From the NCBI RefSeq assembly GCF_019219025.1, contig NZ_JAHUWN010000005.1, positions 186,001-250,000 on the forward strand: a stretch of DNA of 64,000 nucleotides, read 5' to 3'. The DNA is from Bacillus sp. sid0103. Its GTDB lineage: Bacteria > Bacillota > Bacilli > Bacillales_B > DSM-18226. Position 1 is the stretch's first letter; each line of letters starts with the position of its first letter. Of this stretch, positions 41,097 through 49,236 are shown one piece after another. The translations under genes were made by a program, and so were the position numbers. Below the pieces are notes generated by a model. The model searched no databases. It worked only from the letters and a program-made list of their open reading frames with translations, and had not been told where the DNA came from.

Positions 41097-41856
41097 GGAA
41101 GAAATCGATGCCCTCATTTTAGAGGTTCAGCAGAACGAGTCCGGAATGGCGCAAACGATATTAGTCGAACATTACACAGCCCTGGTCGGGAGTCTGGCGC
41201 GAAAATATTCAAAGGGAAAATATTTTCATGAGGACATCATGCAAGTTGCTATGATTGGCTTATTGGCCTCGATCCGAAGATTTGATCCAGGCTTGGGAAA
41301 TCCGTTCGAGTCGTATTTAATTCCAACCGTTATTGGGGAAATCAAGCGGTTCCTCAGGGATAAAACGTGGAGCGTTCATGTCCCGAGACGAATCAAAGAT
41401 TTATGGCCGAAGATTAAAACCGTGGTGGACGAGCTGACCACCCAATATCAGCGATCGCCGAAAATCCAGGAAATCGCCGATTATATGGACATCTCCGAAG
41501 AGGAAGTATTGGAAGCGATGGAAATGGGGAAAAGTTATCAAGCGGCATCTGTGGATCAAACGATTGAAACGGGTTCGGATGGCAGCACGTCGACGACCTT
41601 AGACATTGTCGGATCCGAGGATGAGGGCTTTGAAAAAGTGGATCAAAAGCTTTTGCTCGAGAGTGCGATGCATGTTCTATCAGAACGAGAGAAGGAAATT
41701 ATTCATTTTACGTTTGTGGCGAATCAAAGTCAGAGGGAAACCGGTGAGCTTTTAGGGATTTCACAGATGCATGTTTCTCGTCTTCAAAGAAATGCGATTG
41801 AAAAGTTACGGAAAGCACTTGCATGTGATGCCTATCAAGGGATAAACGATGCTTGA
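41062..41856 (+). CDS. sigB: RNA polymerase sigma factor sigma-B
   Basis: General-stress sigma factor, 264 residues from ATG 41062 (MTQASQPVKRTKEEID; GGGGAG lies about 10 bases upstream, and the GTG at 41053 is too close to it). Region 2 contains the HEDIMQVAMIGLLASIRRFDP core-binding segment and IPTVIGEIKRFLRDKTWSVHVPRR, a near-invariant sigma-B signature. Region 4 ends with GELLGISQMHVSRLQRNAIEKLR, which reads the -35. It is followed by a terminator, then rsbY. Confidence 0.97.
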   Translation: MTQASQPVKRTKEEIDALILEVQQNESGMAQTILVEHYTALVGSLARKYSKGKYFHEDIMQVAMIGLLASIRRFDPGLGNPFESYLIPTVIGEIKRFLRDKTWSVHVPRRIKDLWPKIKTVVDELTTQYQRSPKIQEIADYMDISEEEVLEAMEMGKSYQAASVDQTIETGSDGSTSTTLDIVGSEDEGFEKVDQKLLLESAMHVLSEREKEIIHFTFVANQSQRETGELLGISQMHVSRLQRNAIEKLRKALACDAYQGINDA

Positions 41857-41868
41857 ATAAATAAACTG

Positions 41869-41911
41869 TGCCTGACCCGGACGCGTCCATACTAGGGTCA
41901 GGCATATTTTT
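41869..41911 (+). terminator. Terminator of the rsbV-rsbW-sigB operon
   Basis: TGCCTGACCC (41869-41878) pairs perfectly with GGGTCAGGCA (41895-41904), followed by a T-rich tail. The stem shares the TGCCTGAC core of the dispersed repeat. Confidence 0.88.
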
Positions 41912-41985
41912 AAAAGAATGTTTCGACCGAGAAAATGAAAGTAATCCGTCGGCTAAAACAGACGCTTTTAAAGGGGGAGATGGCC

Positions 41986-43134
41986 ATGGCCATGAGAATT
42001 GCGGTTGTTGACGATAATCAAACAAACCTGATGATCATCGAGAAAATCCTGCGGATGGCTGGCTATAATCGGTTGGATTTGATGTCATCTGCCAAGGAAT
42101 TATATCAATATTTGCATCTTGAGGAGCCGAACCAGGAGGAAGTCCCAGTAGATTTAATCCTCATGGACTTGATGATGCCGGAAATTGATGGAATGGAAGC
42201 GTGCCGGACGATTCTTAAAGATGAGCGGTATGCCGACCTGCCTATCATCTTCGTTACCGCGATGGGAGATTCCAATAAGATGGCCGAGGCGATGGATGCG
42301 GGGGCCCTCGATTATGTCCTGAAGCCCATTAATAAGGTAGAATTGCTGGCTCGAATTCGTTCTGTCCTTCGCTTAAAACGTGAGAAGGACTTACGGAAGG
42401 AAAGAGATAAGCGGCTTCAATATGAGTTAGATTTGGCTAAGCAAGTCCAAGTAAGTATCCTTAGTGACCCGATTAAGGAAGAGGATGTAACGATTTCGGC
42501 AATCTACAAGCCTTCATTTGAGCTTGCAGGTGACTTGTATGCCTGGTACCCAATCAGCAAACATCGTTATGGCGTGATTTTACTCGATATGATGGGGCAC
42601 GGAATTTCGTCCTCACTCGTCTGTATGTACATATATTCGGCGTTAAAAGATACGATTACGGGCATGTCTGATCCAGAGCTGGTCATGAAAGAACTCAATC
42701 GGCGCATGTATCAGCTGCAAATGCCCGATCATCTAATCAACTATTATTTTACGGCCATTTACCTGGTGCTCGACACAGAAAAGCAAACGATCGAGTACGT
42801 CAATGCCGGGCATCCGGCGGGGATCGCTATGGTGGATGAAGAAGTGAGGCTCCTGACGGAAGGGTGCTGCGCCCTTGGTTTTTTTGAAACAATCGAAGTG
42901 ACGAAAGGCGTCCTTCCTTACAAGCAAGGCGCGCGGATGCTCCTCTTTACAGATGGTCTCTCGGAAGGACTCGAGGAGGAGTATGAGGATGCGATCTCTA
43001 AGCTCACCAGTACCTTACAGAATAAAGACATGGACAATCCCGCTTCACTAATGCAACAGCTGCAGCCAAGTCTGGAGCTCGATAATGCCCCAAAGGACGA
43101 CATGTGCTTGGTGATGATTTCGACAACGGCTTAA
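41986..43134 (+). CDS. rsbY: RsbY-type response regulator fused to PP2C phosphatase
   Basis: 382 residues. An N-terminal receiver domain (about 1-125; acidic pair in AVVDDN, phospho-acceptor Asp61 in LILMDLMMP, Lys in LDYVLKPIN) is followed by a linker helix and a PP2C/SpoIIE-type phosphatase domain (about 165-380) with the metal-binding segments ELAGDLYAW and LLDMMGHGISS and the later TDGLSEG and KDDMC. In the B. cereus group RsbY with this architecture dephosphorylates RsbV when its receiver is phosphorylated by RsbK, which switches sigma-B on. ATG 41986 is the best-spaced of three clustered ATGs (41980, 41986, 41992) behind GGGGGAG. Confidence 0.94.
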   Translation: MAMRIAVVDDNQTNLMIIEKILRMAGYNRLDLMSSAKELYQYLHLEEPNQEEVPVDLILMDLMMPEIDGMEACRTILKDERYADLPIIFVTAMGDSNKMAEAMDAGALDYVLKPINKVELLARIRSVLRLKREKDLRKERDKRLQYELDLAKQVQVSILSDPIKEEDVTISAIYKPSFELAGDLYAWYPISKHRYGVILLDMMGHGISSSLVCMYIYSALKDTITGMSDPELVMKELNRRMYQLQMPDHLINYYFTAIYLVLDTEKQTIEYVNAGHPAGIAMVDEEVRLLTEGCCALGFFETIEVTKGVLPYKQGARMLLFTDGLSEGLEEEYEDAISKLTSTLQNKDMDNPASLMQQLQPSLELDNAPKDDMCLVMISTTA

Positions 43135-43141
43135 AAATACT

Positions 43142-43170
43142 AGGGTGCCAGCTCTAAAAGCTGACACCCT
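43142..43170. terminator. Bidirectional terminator between rsbY and dps
   Basis: AGGGTGCCAGCT (43142-43153) pairs with AGCTGACACCCT (43159-43170), 11 of 12 positions, between two convergent genes. The stem resembles the dispersed repeat core (GGTGTCAG). Confidence 0.75.
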
Positions 43171-43182
43171 GTTTCAATAAAT

Positions 43183-43641
43183 TTATTCTGCCAGATAAGC
43201 TTCGAGCATCCATTTGTGCTTTTCAAGGGAAGTGCGAATCGCGATGAACAGATCGGCAGTCGGTTGATCATCATGGTCCTCGGCCAGGCTGATTCCGTCT
43301 GTTAGTTCGGTGCAGACGATGCTAAAATCAGCAGCCAGTGTTTTGATCATCCCCGCGGCGTTTTCGTCGCCCGCCGCTTCCTTAATTGAAGACATTTGTA
43401 ATTGCTGCTTAAGTGTGGCCGTTGGCAGCGCCCCTAATGACAGCATTCGTTCAGCAATCGTATCGAGATGCAGTGCCGCTTCTTTATACAATTCTTCAAA
43501 TTTAGGATGCAGGGTGAAGAAATTTTCGCCTTTAACATACCAGTGGTAGTGATGCAGTTTCATATAAAGCACTGAGAAATTGGCAACCTGGGTGTTCAGA
43601 TTCTCGGTTACAGGAACGTTTTTTTCTTTTACTTTTGGCAT
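43183..43641 (-). CDS. dps: Dps-family ferroxidase / DNA-protection protein
   Basis: 152 residues. The Dps dodecamer oxidises Fe(II) with peroxide, stores iron and shields DNA. Ferroxidase ligands are visible in LHHYHWYVKGENFFTLHPKFEELYKEAALHLDTIAERML, where the histidines and the D/E residues match the inter-subunit site. ATG 43641 has GGAGG 8 bases upstream (43647 is too close). An excellent sigma-B promoter precedes it. A ferritin-like gene in the sigB locus is also known from B. cereus, though there placed directly after sigB. Confidence 0.93.
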   Translation of the reverse strand: MPKVKEKNVPVTENLNTQVANFSVLYMKLHHYHWYVKGENFFTLHPKFEELYKEAALHLDTIAERMLSLGALPTATLKQQLQMSSIKEAAGDENAAGMIKTLAADFSIVCTELTDGISLAEDHDDQPTADLFIAIRTSLEKHKWMLEAYLAE

Positions 43642-43684
43642 AATCATTACCTCCGTTAATTGGAATAGTGTTGATATCTATTCC

Positions 43685-43710
43685 ATACCCGGGCCTTCAT
43701 CAGTTGAAAC
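43685..43710 (-). promoter_or_regulatory. Sigma-B promoter of dps
   Basis: Read on the minus strand: GTTTCA (43710-43705), 14-bp spacer, GGGTAT (43690-43685). Confidence 0.82.
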
Positions 43711-43872
43711 ATTTTTTAAAGAGAAGTTTTAAAAAAGATCAAAACGGATATCAAGGATAAGTGCTCTAATCATGATTTTCCAATTCAAATGGATGATACA
43801 CGCAGGGGGGTATGGTAGAATAAGGATATTTTAATAGACCAACGATACCAGGAGGCGGTTACCATAAAAGGC

Positions 43873-46638
43873 TTGAATTATAACATTCGCGCTAAAATCA
43901 TTACAGGCTATTTCACCATCTTGATTTGTTTGGTGCTATCGTTGCTTATCGTGATTAATAGAATGTCAGATTTGCAGACAGAGATCGATTACATCGCCGC
44001 ACATGATATTGAGGTACACGATCTGACCAACCAAATCCAGAAAAATTTCCTATACATGGAAACCGGGATGAGAGGGTACGCGATCACGGGGAATGAGGAT
44101 TATCTTGAACCGTATAATCTAGCGAGTCGAAGTTGGCTGGATAACTACAATAAACTTCATGCCTTGCTCGCGGATAACAGCAGGCAACAGCGAAGTTTGG
44201 AGGAGATTAAACCGCTGATAATGAGCTGGATGACCAATTCCGGCGAGTATGTCATCAATGCTAAAAAAGCGAATAACCAAGCTGCTTTAGACGAGCATTT
44301 TAAGAAAAATACAGGAAAGAAAGTGTCCGATCAGCTCCGCACGCTGTTTGATTCATTTCTGGCCAGTGAAAAGAAATTAATGGATGGACGGGTCAATCAA
44401 CTCAAGGAGAAGAATGACAATTTAAAAATGACGTTGTACGGATTGATCGGATTGGTGACCGTGATCACGAGCATGGCCGCCCTGCTTCAGTCGAATTCGA
44501 TCGTTCGAACGATTAATCAGGTTGTCAGAATGATTAAAGGAATAACCGATTCCGATTCAAATGTAGACCTCGCCACACGCTTGAAAGTCAATACGCGTGA
44601 TGAAACCCAAGAACTGGCGGAGGCGATGAACAATCTGCTCAGCAGTCTCGAGAAACACAGTTGGGTCCAGAAAAGCATAGCCGATATCTCAACGTTGTAT
44701 CAGGGGATAACCGATGTAACTGCATTAGCACAGGCGTTTATTACAAAACTGGCTCCTTTACTGCAGGCTTCTTTCGGCGTGGTCTATCTGCGCAAAAAGG
44801 AAGCGGGTGAAATTTTTTACGTCAAAGCGGCAGGCTATGCGCTTTCTAATGAGGATTCAGCCGCAACGAGCTTTCGCGTCGGCGAGGGACTAATCGGCCA
44901 AGCAGTCATTGATCAACGAATTTTTCTGACTGAACAGCTGCCAGAAGAACATTTCAAAGTAACCTCTGGCTTGGGCGCTTCCTCACCGCGAAATCTATTA
45001 ATTGCTCCCATCCTCGTTGATGGCAGGGTAGAAGCTGTCATTGAGCTGGCTGCACTTCAGCCGTTTCTCTCCCAGCACCTAACCTTAATTGATCTGCTTC
45101 AAGACAAGTTCGGTTCGGCGATTACCAATGTGAACGGCAGGATGGAAGTAGAAAGGCTGCTCGGGGAATCGCAAATTTTAACAGAAGAGCTGCAGGCACA
45201 ATCAGAGGAACTCCAAGCCCAATCGGAAGAATTGCAAATGCAGCAAGAACAGCTGCAAGTGGCCAATGGATTTTTGGAGCAACAGAAGCAATTTGCCGAA
45301 CAACGAGCTCTAGATCTTAAAAAGGCGAAGGATGAACTAGAAGACTATTCACTGCAGCTAAAAATGAGTTCCCAATACAAAACGGATTTTCTTGCCAACA
45401 TGTCGCATGAGCTCCGCACACCATTGAACAGTATTCTCATTCTGTCGCAAATGCTAATGGAGAATAATAATGAGTTGGACATGTCAGAAGTGGAAGAATA
45501 CGCAAGGGTTGTTTATACCGCCGGCGGTGATTTGCTCCGGTTGATTGATGATATCCTCGATTTATCGAAAATCGAAGCGGGTAAAATAGAAATTCTGACC
45601 GATGAAGTCAACGTCACAGAAATACCACAGACAATAAAGAATATATTCGACCCTGTGGCGGCGAAAAAGAATTTGACGTTTGAAATCGTCACACAACCGG
45701 ATGTCCCTCCGGTTATTTCGACTGACGGACAAAGATTGCAGCAAATTTTGAAGAATCTCCTATCGAATGCCTTCAAATTTACGGATCAGGGCGGCGTCAC
45801 TGTCGGAATTGAACTTGCGCATCCTGAAAAAGTGGCGGATTTACCGGACCTCCATGCAGATGCTTCTGTCCTCTCGATCTCTGTTACGGATACCGGAATC
45901 GGCATTCCACGCGATAAGCAGCAAATCATTTTCGAGGCTTTCCAACAGGTGGATGGTACCACTAACAGGCAATACGGCGGGACTGGTCTCGGGTTATCGA
46001 TTTGCCGCGAATTTACCCGTTTGCTTGGCGGCGCCATTGAAGTGGAAAGTAAGCCAGGTAAGGGAAGCACGTTTACCTTATATATACCGAGCCGGCTTGA
46101 GCCTGTCTCTCAAGAGCTGATCGATGTACTGGCCCTGGAGGAAGTGGCCGCAAGTGCAAGTGAGCTGACGGAGGAACAGGAATATAGAGAAGAAGCAGAA
46201 TCTCCTCCAGTCGAAGGAACAGAAACAGAAAGTTCAGATGAACAGTTGTTTAAAGGAAAGAAAGTGCTTCTTGTCGAGGACGATGGCCGGAATGTGTACG
46301 CGCTTGTTACGGCCCTTGAGAAAAAGGGAATCCTTGTTCAAATAGCGGAAAACGGGAAGCGGGCGTTAGAAATTTTACAAGAGCAAGCCGATTATGACCT
46401 GATTTTTATGGATATCATGATGCCGGTAATGGGTGGCTATGAGGCCATGAAGGCGATTCGTCACGACCTGCAGCTGGAAAGTCTGCCGATTATTGCGCTG
46501 ACCGCGAAAGCCATGAAAGGCGAACGTGACAAGTGTATGGAAGCAGGAGCCTCTGATTATATCATGAAGCCGCTAAATATCGATCAACTCTTCTCGTTGA
46601 TGCGGGTGTGGCTGACGGAGCAGGTGGATCCAGATTGA
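43873..46638 (+). CDS. rsbK: RsbK-type hybrid sensor histidine kinase
   Basis: 921 residues: membrane helix (about 12-31), extracytoplasmic CHASE3 sensor (about 38-180, with the METGMRGYAITGNEDYLEPY signature), second helix (about 187-207), HAMP, GAF (about 280-425) and a coiled coil of LQAQSEE repeats (about 430-490). Then HisKA (phospho-accepting His512 in MSHELRTPLNS), HATPase (NLLSNAFKFTD; DTGIGI; GGTGLGLSI) and a C-terminal receiver (Asp847 in LIFMDIMMP). In B. cereus RsbK relays stress signals to RsbY and is methylated by RsbM. The start is unclear. TTG 43873 lies 14-17 bases after GGAGGCGG; an in-frame ATA at 43864 is better spaced but would be a rare start codon. Confidence 0.9.
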   Translation: MNYNIRAKIITGYFTILICLVLSLLIVINRMSDLQTEIDYIAAHDIEVHDLTNQIQKNFLYMETGMRGYAITGNEDYLEPYNLASRSWLDNYNKLHALLADNSRQQRSLEEIKPLIMSWMTNSGEYVINAKKANNQAALDEHFKKNTGKKVSDQLRTLFDSFLASEKKLMDGRVNQLKEKNDNLKMTLYGLIGLVTVITSMAALLQSNSIVRTINQVVRMIKGITDSDSNVDLATRLKVNTRDETQELAEAMNNLLSSLEKHSWVQKSIADISTLYQGITDVTALAQAFITKLAPLLQASFGVVYLRKKEAGEIFYVKAAGYALSNEDSAATSFRVGEGLIGQAVIDQRIFLTEQLPEEHFKVTSGLGASSPRNLLIAPILVDGRVEAVIELAALQPFLSQHLTLIDLLQDKFGSAITNVNGRMEVERLLGESQILTEELQAQSEELQAQSEELQMQQEQLQVANGFLEQQKQFAEQRALDLKKAKDELEDYSLQLKMSSQYKTDFLANMSHELRTPLNSILILSQMLMENNNELDMSEVEEYARVVYTAGGDLLRLIDDILDLSKIEAGKIEILTDEVNVTEIPQTIKNIFDPVAAKKNLTFEIVTQPDVPPVISTDGQRLQQILKNLLSNAFKFTDQGGVTVGIELAHPEKVADLPDLHADASVLSISVTDTGIGIPRDKQQIIFEAFQQVDGTTNRQYGGTGLGLSICREFTRLLGGAIEVESKPGKGSTFTLYIPSRLEPVSQELIDVLALEEVAASASELTEEQEYREEAESPPVEGTETESSDEQLFKGKKVLLVEDDGRNVYALVTALEKKGILVQIAENGKRALEILQEQADYDLIFMDIMMPVMGGYEAMKAIRHDLQLESLPIIALTAKAMKGERDKCMEAGASDYIMKPLNIDQLFSLMRVWLTEQVDPD

Positions 46639-47510
46639 ACAATTCGACGAACCCGACAAAATCGAATCTCATCACAGAAACAGATGCAATGGCGCCTACG
46701 GAATTGCAGCAAATCGAAATCAATTTGCTGCTCGAGGGCTTATATCAAATGTACGGCTATGACTTCAGGGGCTATGTTCGTGCGTCCTTAACCAGAAGGA
46801 TCCTAAATCGCATGAAGTCGGAGATGCTCCCGACAGTTACCGCGCTATTGGAAAAAGTGCTGCACGAGCAAGGGTATTTGGAGCGGTTATTGAATGATTT
46901 ATCGATCAGGATGACGGAAATGTACCGCGATCCCAGTTTCTTTGCCGCCTTTCGGAACCAGGTCGTACCTTTACTAAAAGATCTTCCCGAGATTCGAATT
47001 TGGCATGCTGGCTGCGCGACAGGTGAAGAGGTCTATTCGATGGCCATTCTCATCCAGGAGGAAGGGCTGGCAGAAAAGACTAGCATCTATGCAACGGATA
47101 TCAATGAAAAGGCCCTTGCGGCAGCGCAAAAAGGAGCCTTTCCACTCAAGAAAATGCAGCAGTATACGAAAAATTATTTAAAAGCAGGCGGAAAAAAGGC
47201 CTTTTCCGAATACTATACGACCGATCATCAATTTGCTTATTTCTCACCGATGTTGGAAAAGAACCTTACCTTCGCCCAGCATAATTTAGTCGCCGACAGC
47301 TCGTTTAATGAGTTCCATGTGATTCTATGCCGCAATGTAATGATTTATTTTGACAACGATTTGCAGCAGAAAGTGCATGGCTTATTTTACGACAGCTTGG
47401 CTGAAGGAGGATTCCTTGGCCTCGGCAGTAAAGAATCGATTCTGTTTCTGCCAAAGGGCAAGCAGTATGTAGAATTTCATCCAAATGAACGAATCTACCG
47501 AAAAGCGTAA
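46635..47510 (+). CDS. rsbM: RsbM-type CheR-like methyltransferase
   Basis: 291 residues. The N-terminal helical domain YGYDFRGYVRASLTRRILNRM is typical of CheR; the SAM-dependent methyltransferase domain has IRIWHAGCATGEEVYSMAI (motif I) and later VILCRNVMIYFDNDLQQKV (motif IV). In B. cereus RsbM methylates RsbK and lowers signalling to sigma-B. TTG 46635 overlaps the rsbK stop (TTGA) and is preceded by GGTGG; an upstream GTG at 46608 is less likely. Direct coupling to rsbK strongly supports the assignment. Confidence 0.9.
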   Translation: MNNSTNPTKSNLITETDAMAPTELQQIEINLLLEGLYQMYGYDFRGYVRASLTRRILNRMKSEMLPTVTALLEKVLHEQGYLERLLNDLSIRMTEMYRDPSFFAAFRNQVVPLLKDLPEIRIWHAGCATGEEVYSMAILIQEEGLAEKTSIYATDINEKALAAAQKGAFPLKKMQQYTKNYLKAGGKKAFSEYYTTDHQFAYFSPMLEKNLTFAQHNLVADSSFNEFHVILCRNVMIYFDNDLQQKVHGLFYDSLAEGGFLGLGSKESILFLPKGKQYVEFHPNERIYRKA

Positions 47511-47552
47511 GTGCCTGTTCCCCGGGATTGGGGGGCAGGCGCTTTTTTTTGG
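47510..47552 (+). terminator. Terminator of the rsbK-rsbM operon
   Basis: AGTGCCTG..CCCC pairs with GGGG..CAGGCGCTT, followed by eight T. Confidence 0.88.
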
Positions 47553-47622
47553 CTTTGTTAATAGTTAGCGCTGATTTTTGTGAAATTCACTCCCTTTTCG
47601 CGGGTTCGCCCGTTAAAAACAG

Positions 47623-47648
47623 GTTTACCTTTCTTCTCAACAGGGTAT
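47623..47648 (+). promoter_or_regulatory. Sigma-B promoter of the cardiolipin synthase-amylase pair
   Basis: GTTTAC (47623-47628), 14-bp spacer, perfect GGGTAT (47643-47648), 53 bases before the cardiolipin synthase start. Confidence 0.85.
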
Positions 47649-47700
47649 TACCCCAAAAGGGTATCTCATACGATAAATTTTTTGGGGGGAGGACGACGAT

Positions 47701-49200
47701 ATGAAAACACGGAGAATGGAATTTATCTTTGTGATGATTTTGCTGCTGCTAGCCTATTTAGTGGTTTTTACAGATATTCCGTACCTGATCAAAGTGTTAG
47801 CCTTCGCGCTTTACGCAGGAATCATTTTGATCACGTTATTTTCGTTAATGCTTGAAAATCGAACGGCACAAAATACGCTGTTATGGATGTTTATTCTAGT
47901 GTTTTTACCAGTCCTCGGCTACATCATCTATGTCTATTCCGGTCAGTTATTTTTAAAAGGGTGTTTGTTTAAAAGTAAGCGGATTGAGGATCGGAAGGTA
48001 TTTGAAAACATGAGCCGGAAAAGTCAGAGGGTTGATTTTTCACAGCTTAATCACCACCAGCATCATTTTACCCACTATTTGGACCAGTCGACCTTCACAC
48101 CTACCAATACCAATACAGTGACGAAAATTTTAAAAAATGGCGAGGAAACGTTCCGCGAAATCAAACGAGTACTTCACAAAGCGACCCAATTTATCCACCT
48201 GGAATACTATATTTTCCGAGATGACCGTTTAGGAAATGAGCTGATCGACATCTTAATCGATAAAGCTCAAGCAGGCGTAGAGGTGCGCTTGATGTATGAT
48301 GCGATGGGCAGTATGACCCTTTCGGGAACAGCTCTTAAAAGAATGAAGGAGGCGGGAATCCTCGTCCATCCCTTTTTACCACTAAAAAGCGGCCTCTATA
48401 ATCAAAAGTTTAACTTTCGAAATCATCGTAAAATCATTGTCATTGATGGAACGATCGGATTTGTCGGCGGCCTCAACATTGGCGTCGAATACCTTGGGGA
48501 AGACAAGAATTTCGGATTTTGGTGTGATACCCATGTGCTTCTGAAAGGAGAAGCCGTGCAGACACTGCATGCCGTTTTTCTATTAGATTGGCGCTATGTG
48601 AGTGGGGAAAGGCTGGTGCTGGATGAACGCTATATGAAACCAGTCCCTGCAGCCGGCGATGGGCTGGTTCATGTTGTGGCCACGGGTCCCGAAACGGAAC
48701 GGATGAGTGATCACTATTATGCAATGATCTCGTGTGCGACCAAATCGATTTGGATTGCCTCACCGTACTTCGTCCCCAATCCTGCGATACGAACCGCCCT
48801 CAGGATTGCCGCGCAAAAAGGGGTTCAGATCCGGATCATGCTCCCTGAAACGAATGATGGGTTTCTCACCCAATATGCGTCACGATCGTATTTACCGGAA
48901 CTGCTCCGCTGCGGGATTGAAATTTATGCCTATCAAAAAGGGTTCCTTCATAAAAAAGTGCTGATTGTCGATGGAGACCTGGCCACGATTGGGACGGCGA
49001 ATATGGATATGCGCAGCTTCCGTCTCAACTTCGAAGTGAATTTATTTTTAATCGGGACAGACTCCATTGAAGACCTAGTGGCCCATTATGAAGAAGACTT
49101 AGTGGATTGCGTGCGAATTCGCCCCGTGAAATTTTACAAACGGGCTATGGCTGAAAAAGTAAAAGAATCCTTCGCCCGGCTATTTTCAGGGGTATTGTAA
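47701..49200 (+). CDS. cls: Cardiolipin synthase
   Basis: Joins two phosphatidylglycerols into cardiolipin and glycerol at the membrane. Two N-terminal membrane segments (about 7-25 and 30-50, plus a third near 60-78) precede two phospholipase-D domains with HKD-type motifs: NHRKIIVIDG (near residue 243) and LHKKVLIVDG (near residue 420), each followed by NIG/NMD. At 499 residues it has normal length. ATG 47701 has GGGGGGAGG upstream. In B. subtilis the paralogue ywiE is sigma-B-controlled, which agrees with the promoter here. It is followed after 36 bases by the amylase gene. Confidence 0.94.
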   Translation: MKTRRMEFIFVMILLLLAYLVVFTDIPYLIKVLAFALYAGIILITLFSLMLENRTAQNTLLWMFILVFLPVLGYIIYVYSGQLFLKGCLFKSKRIEDRKVFENMSRKSQRVDFSQLNHHQHHFTHYLDQSTFTPTNTNTVTKILKNGEETFREIKRVLHKATQFIHLEYYIFRDDRLGNELIDILIDKAQAGVEVRLMYDAMGSMTLSGTALKRMKEAGILVHPFLPLKSGLYNQKFNFRNHRKIIVIDGTIGFVGGLNIGVEYLGEDKNFGFWCDTHVLLKGEAVQTLHAVFLLDWRYVSGERLVLDERYMKPVPAAGDGLVHVVATGPETERMSDHYYAMISCATKSIWIASPYFVPNPAIRTALRIAAQKGVQIRIMLPETNDGFLTQYASRSYLPELLRCGIEIYAYQKGFLHKKVLIVDGDLATIGTANMDMRSFRLNFEVNLFLIGTDSIEDLVAHYEEDLVDCVRIRPVKFYKRAMAEKVKESFARLFSGVL

Positions 49201-49236
49201 ATTTTCCAAAATAGAAGCAAAAAGGGGAAAACAAAC

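Noticed and set aside
43864..43875. ATA start codon for rsbK
   Set aside because: Spacing to GGAGG is ideal, but ATA starts are extremely rare; TTG 43873 is kept as the formal start with doubt noted.
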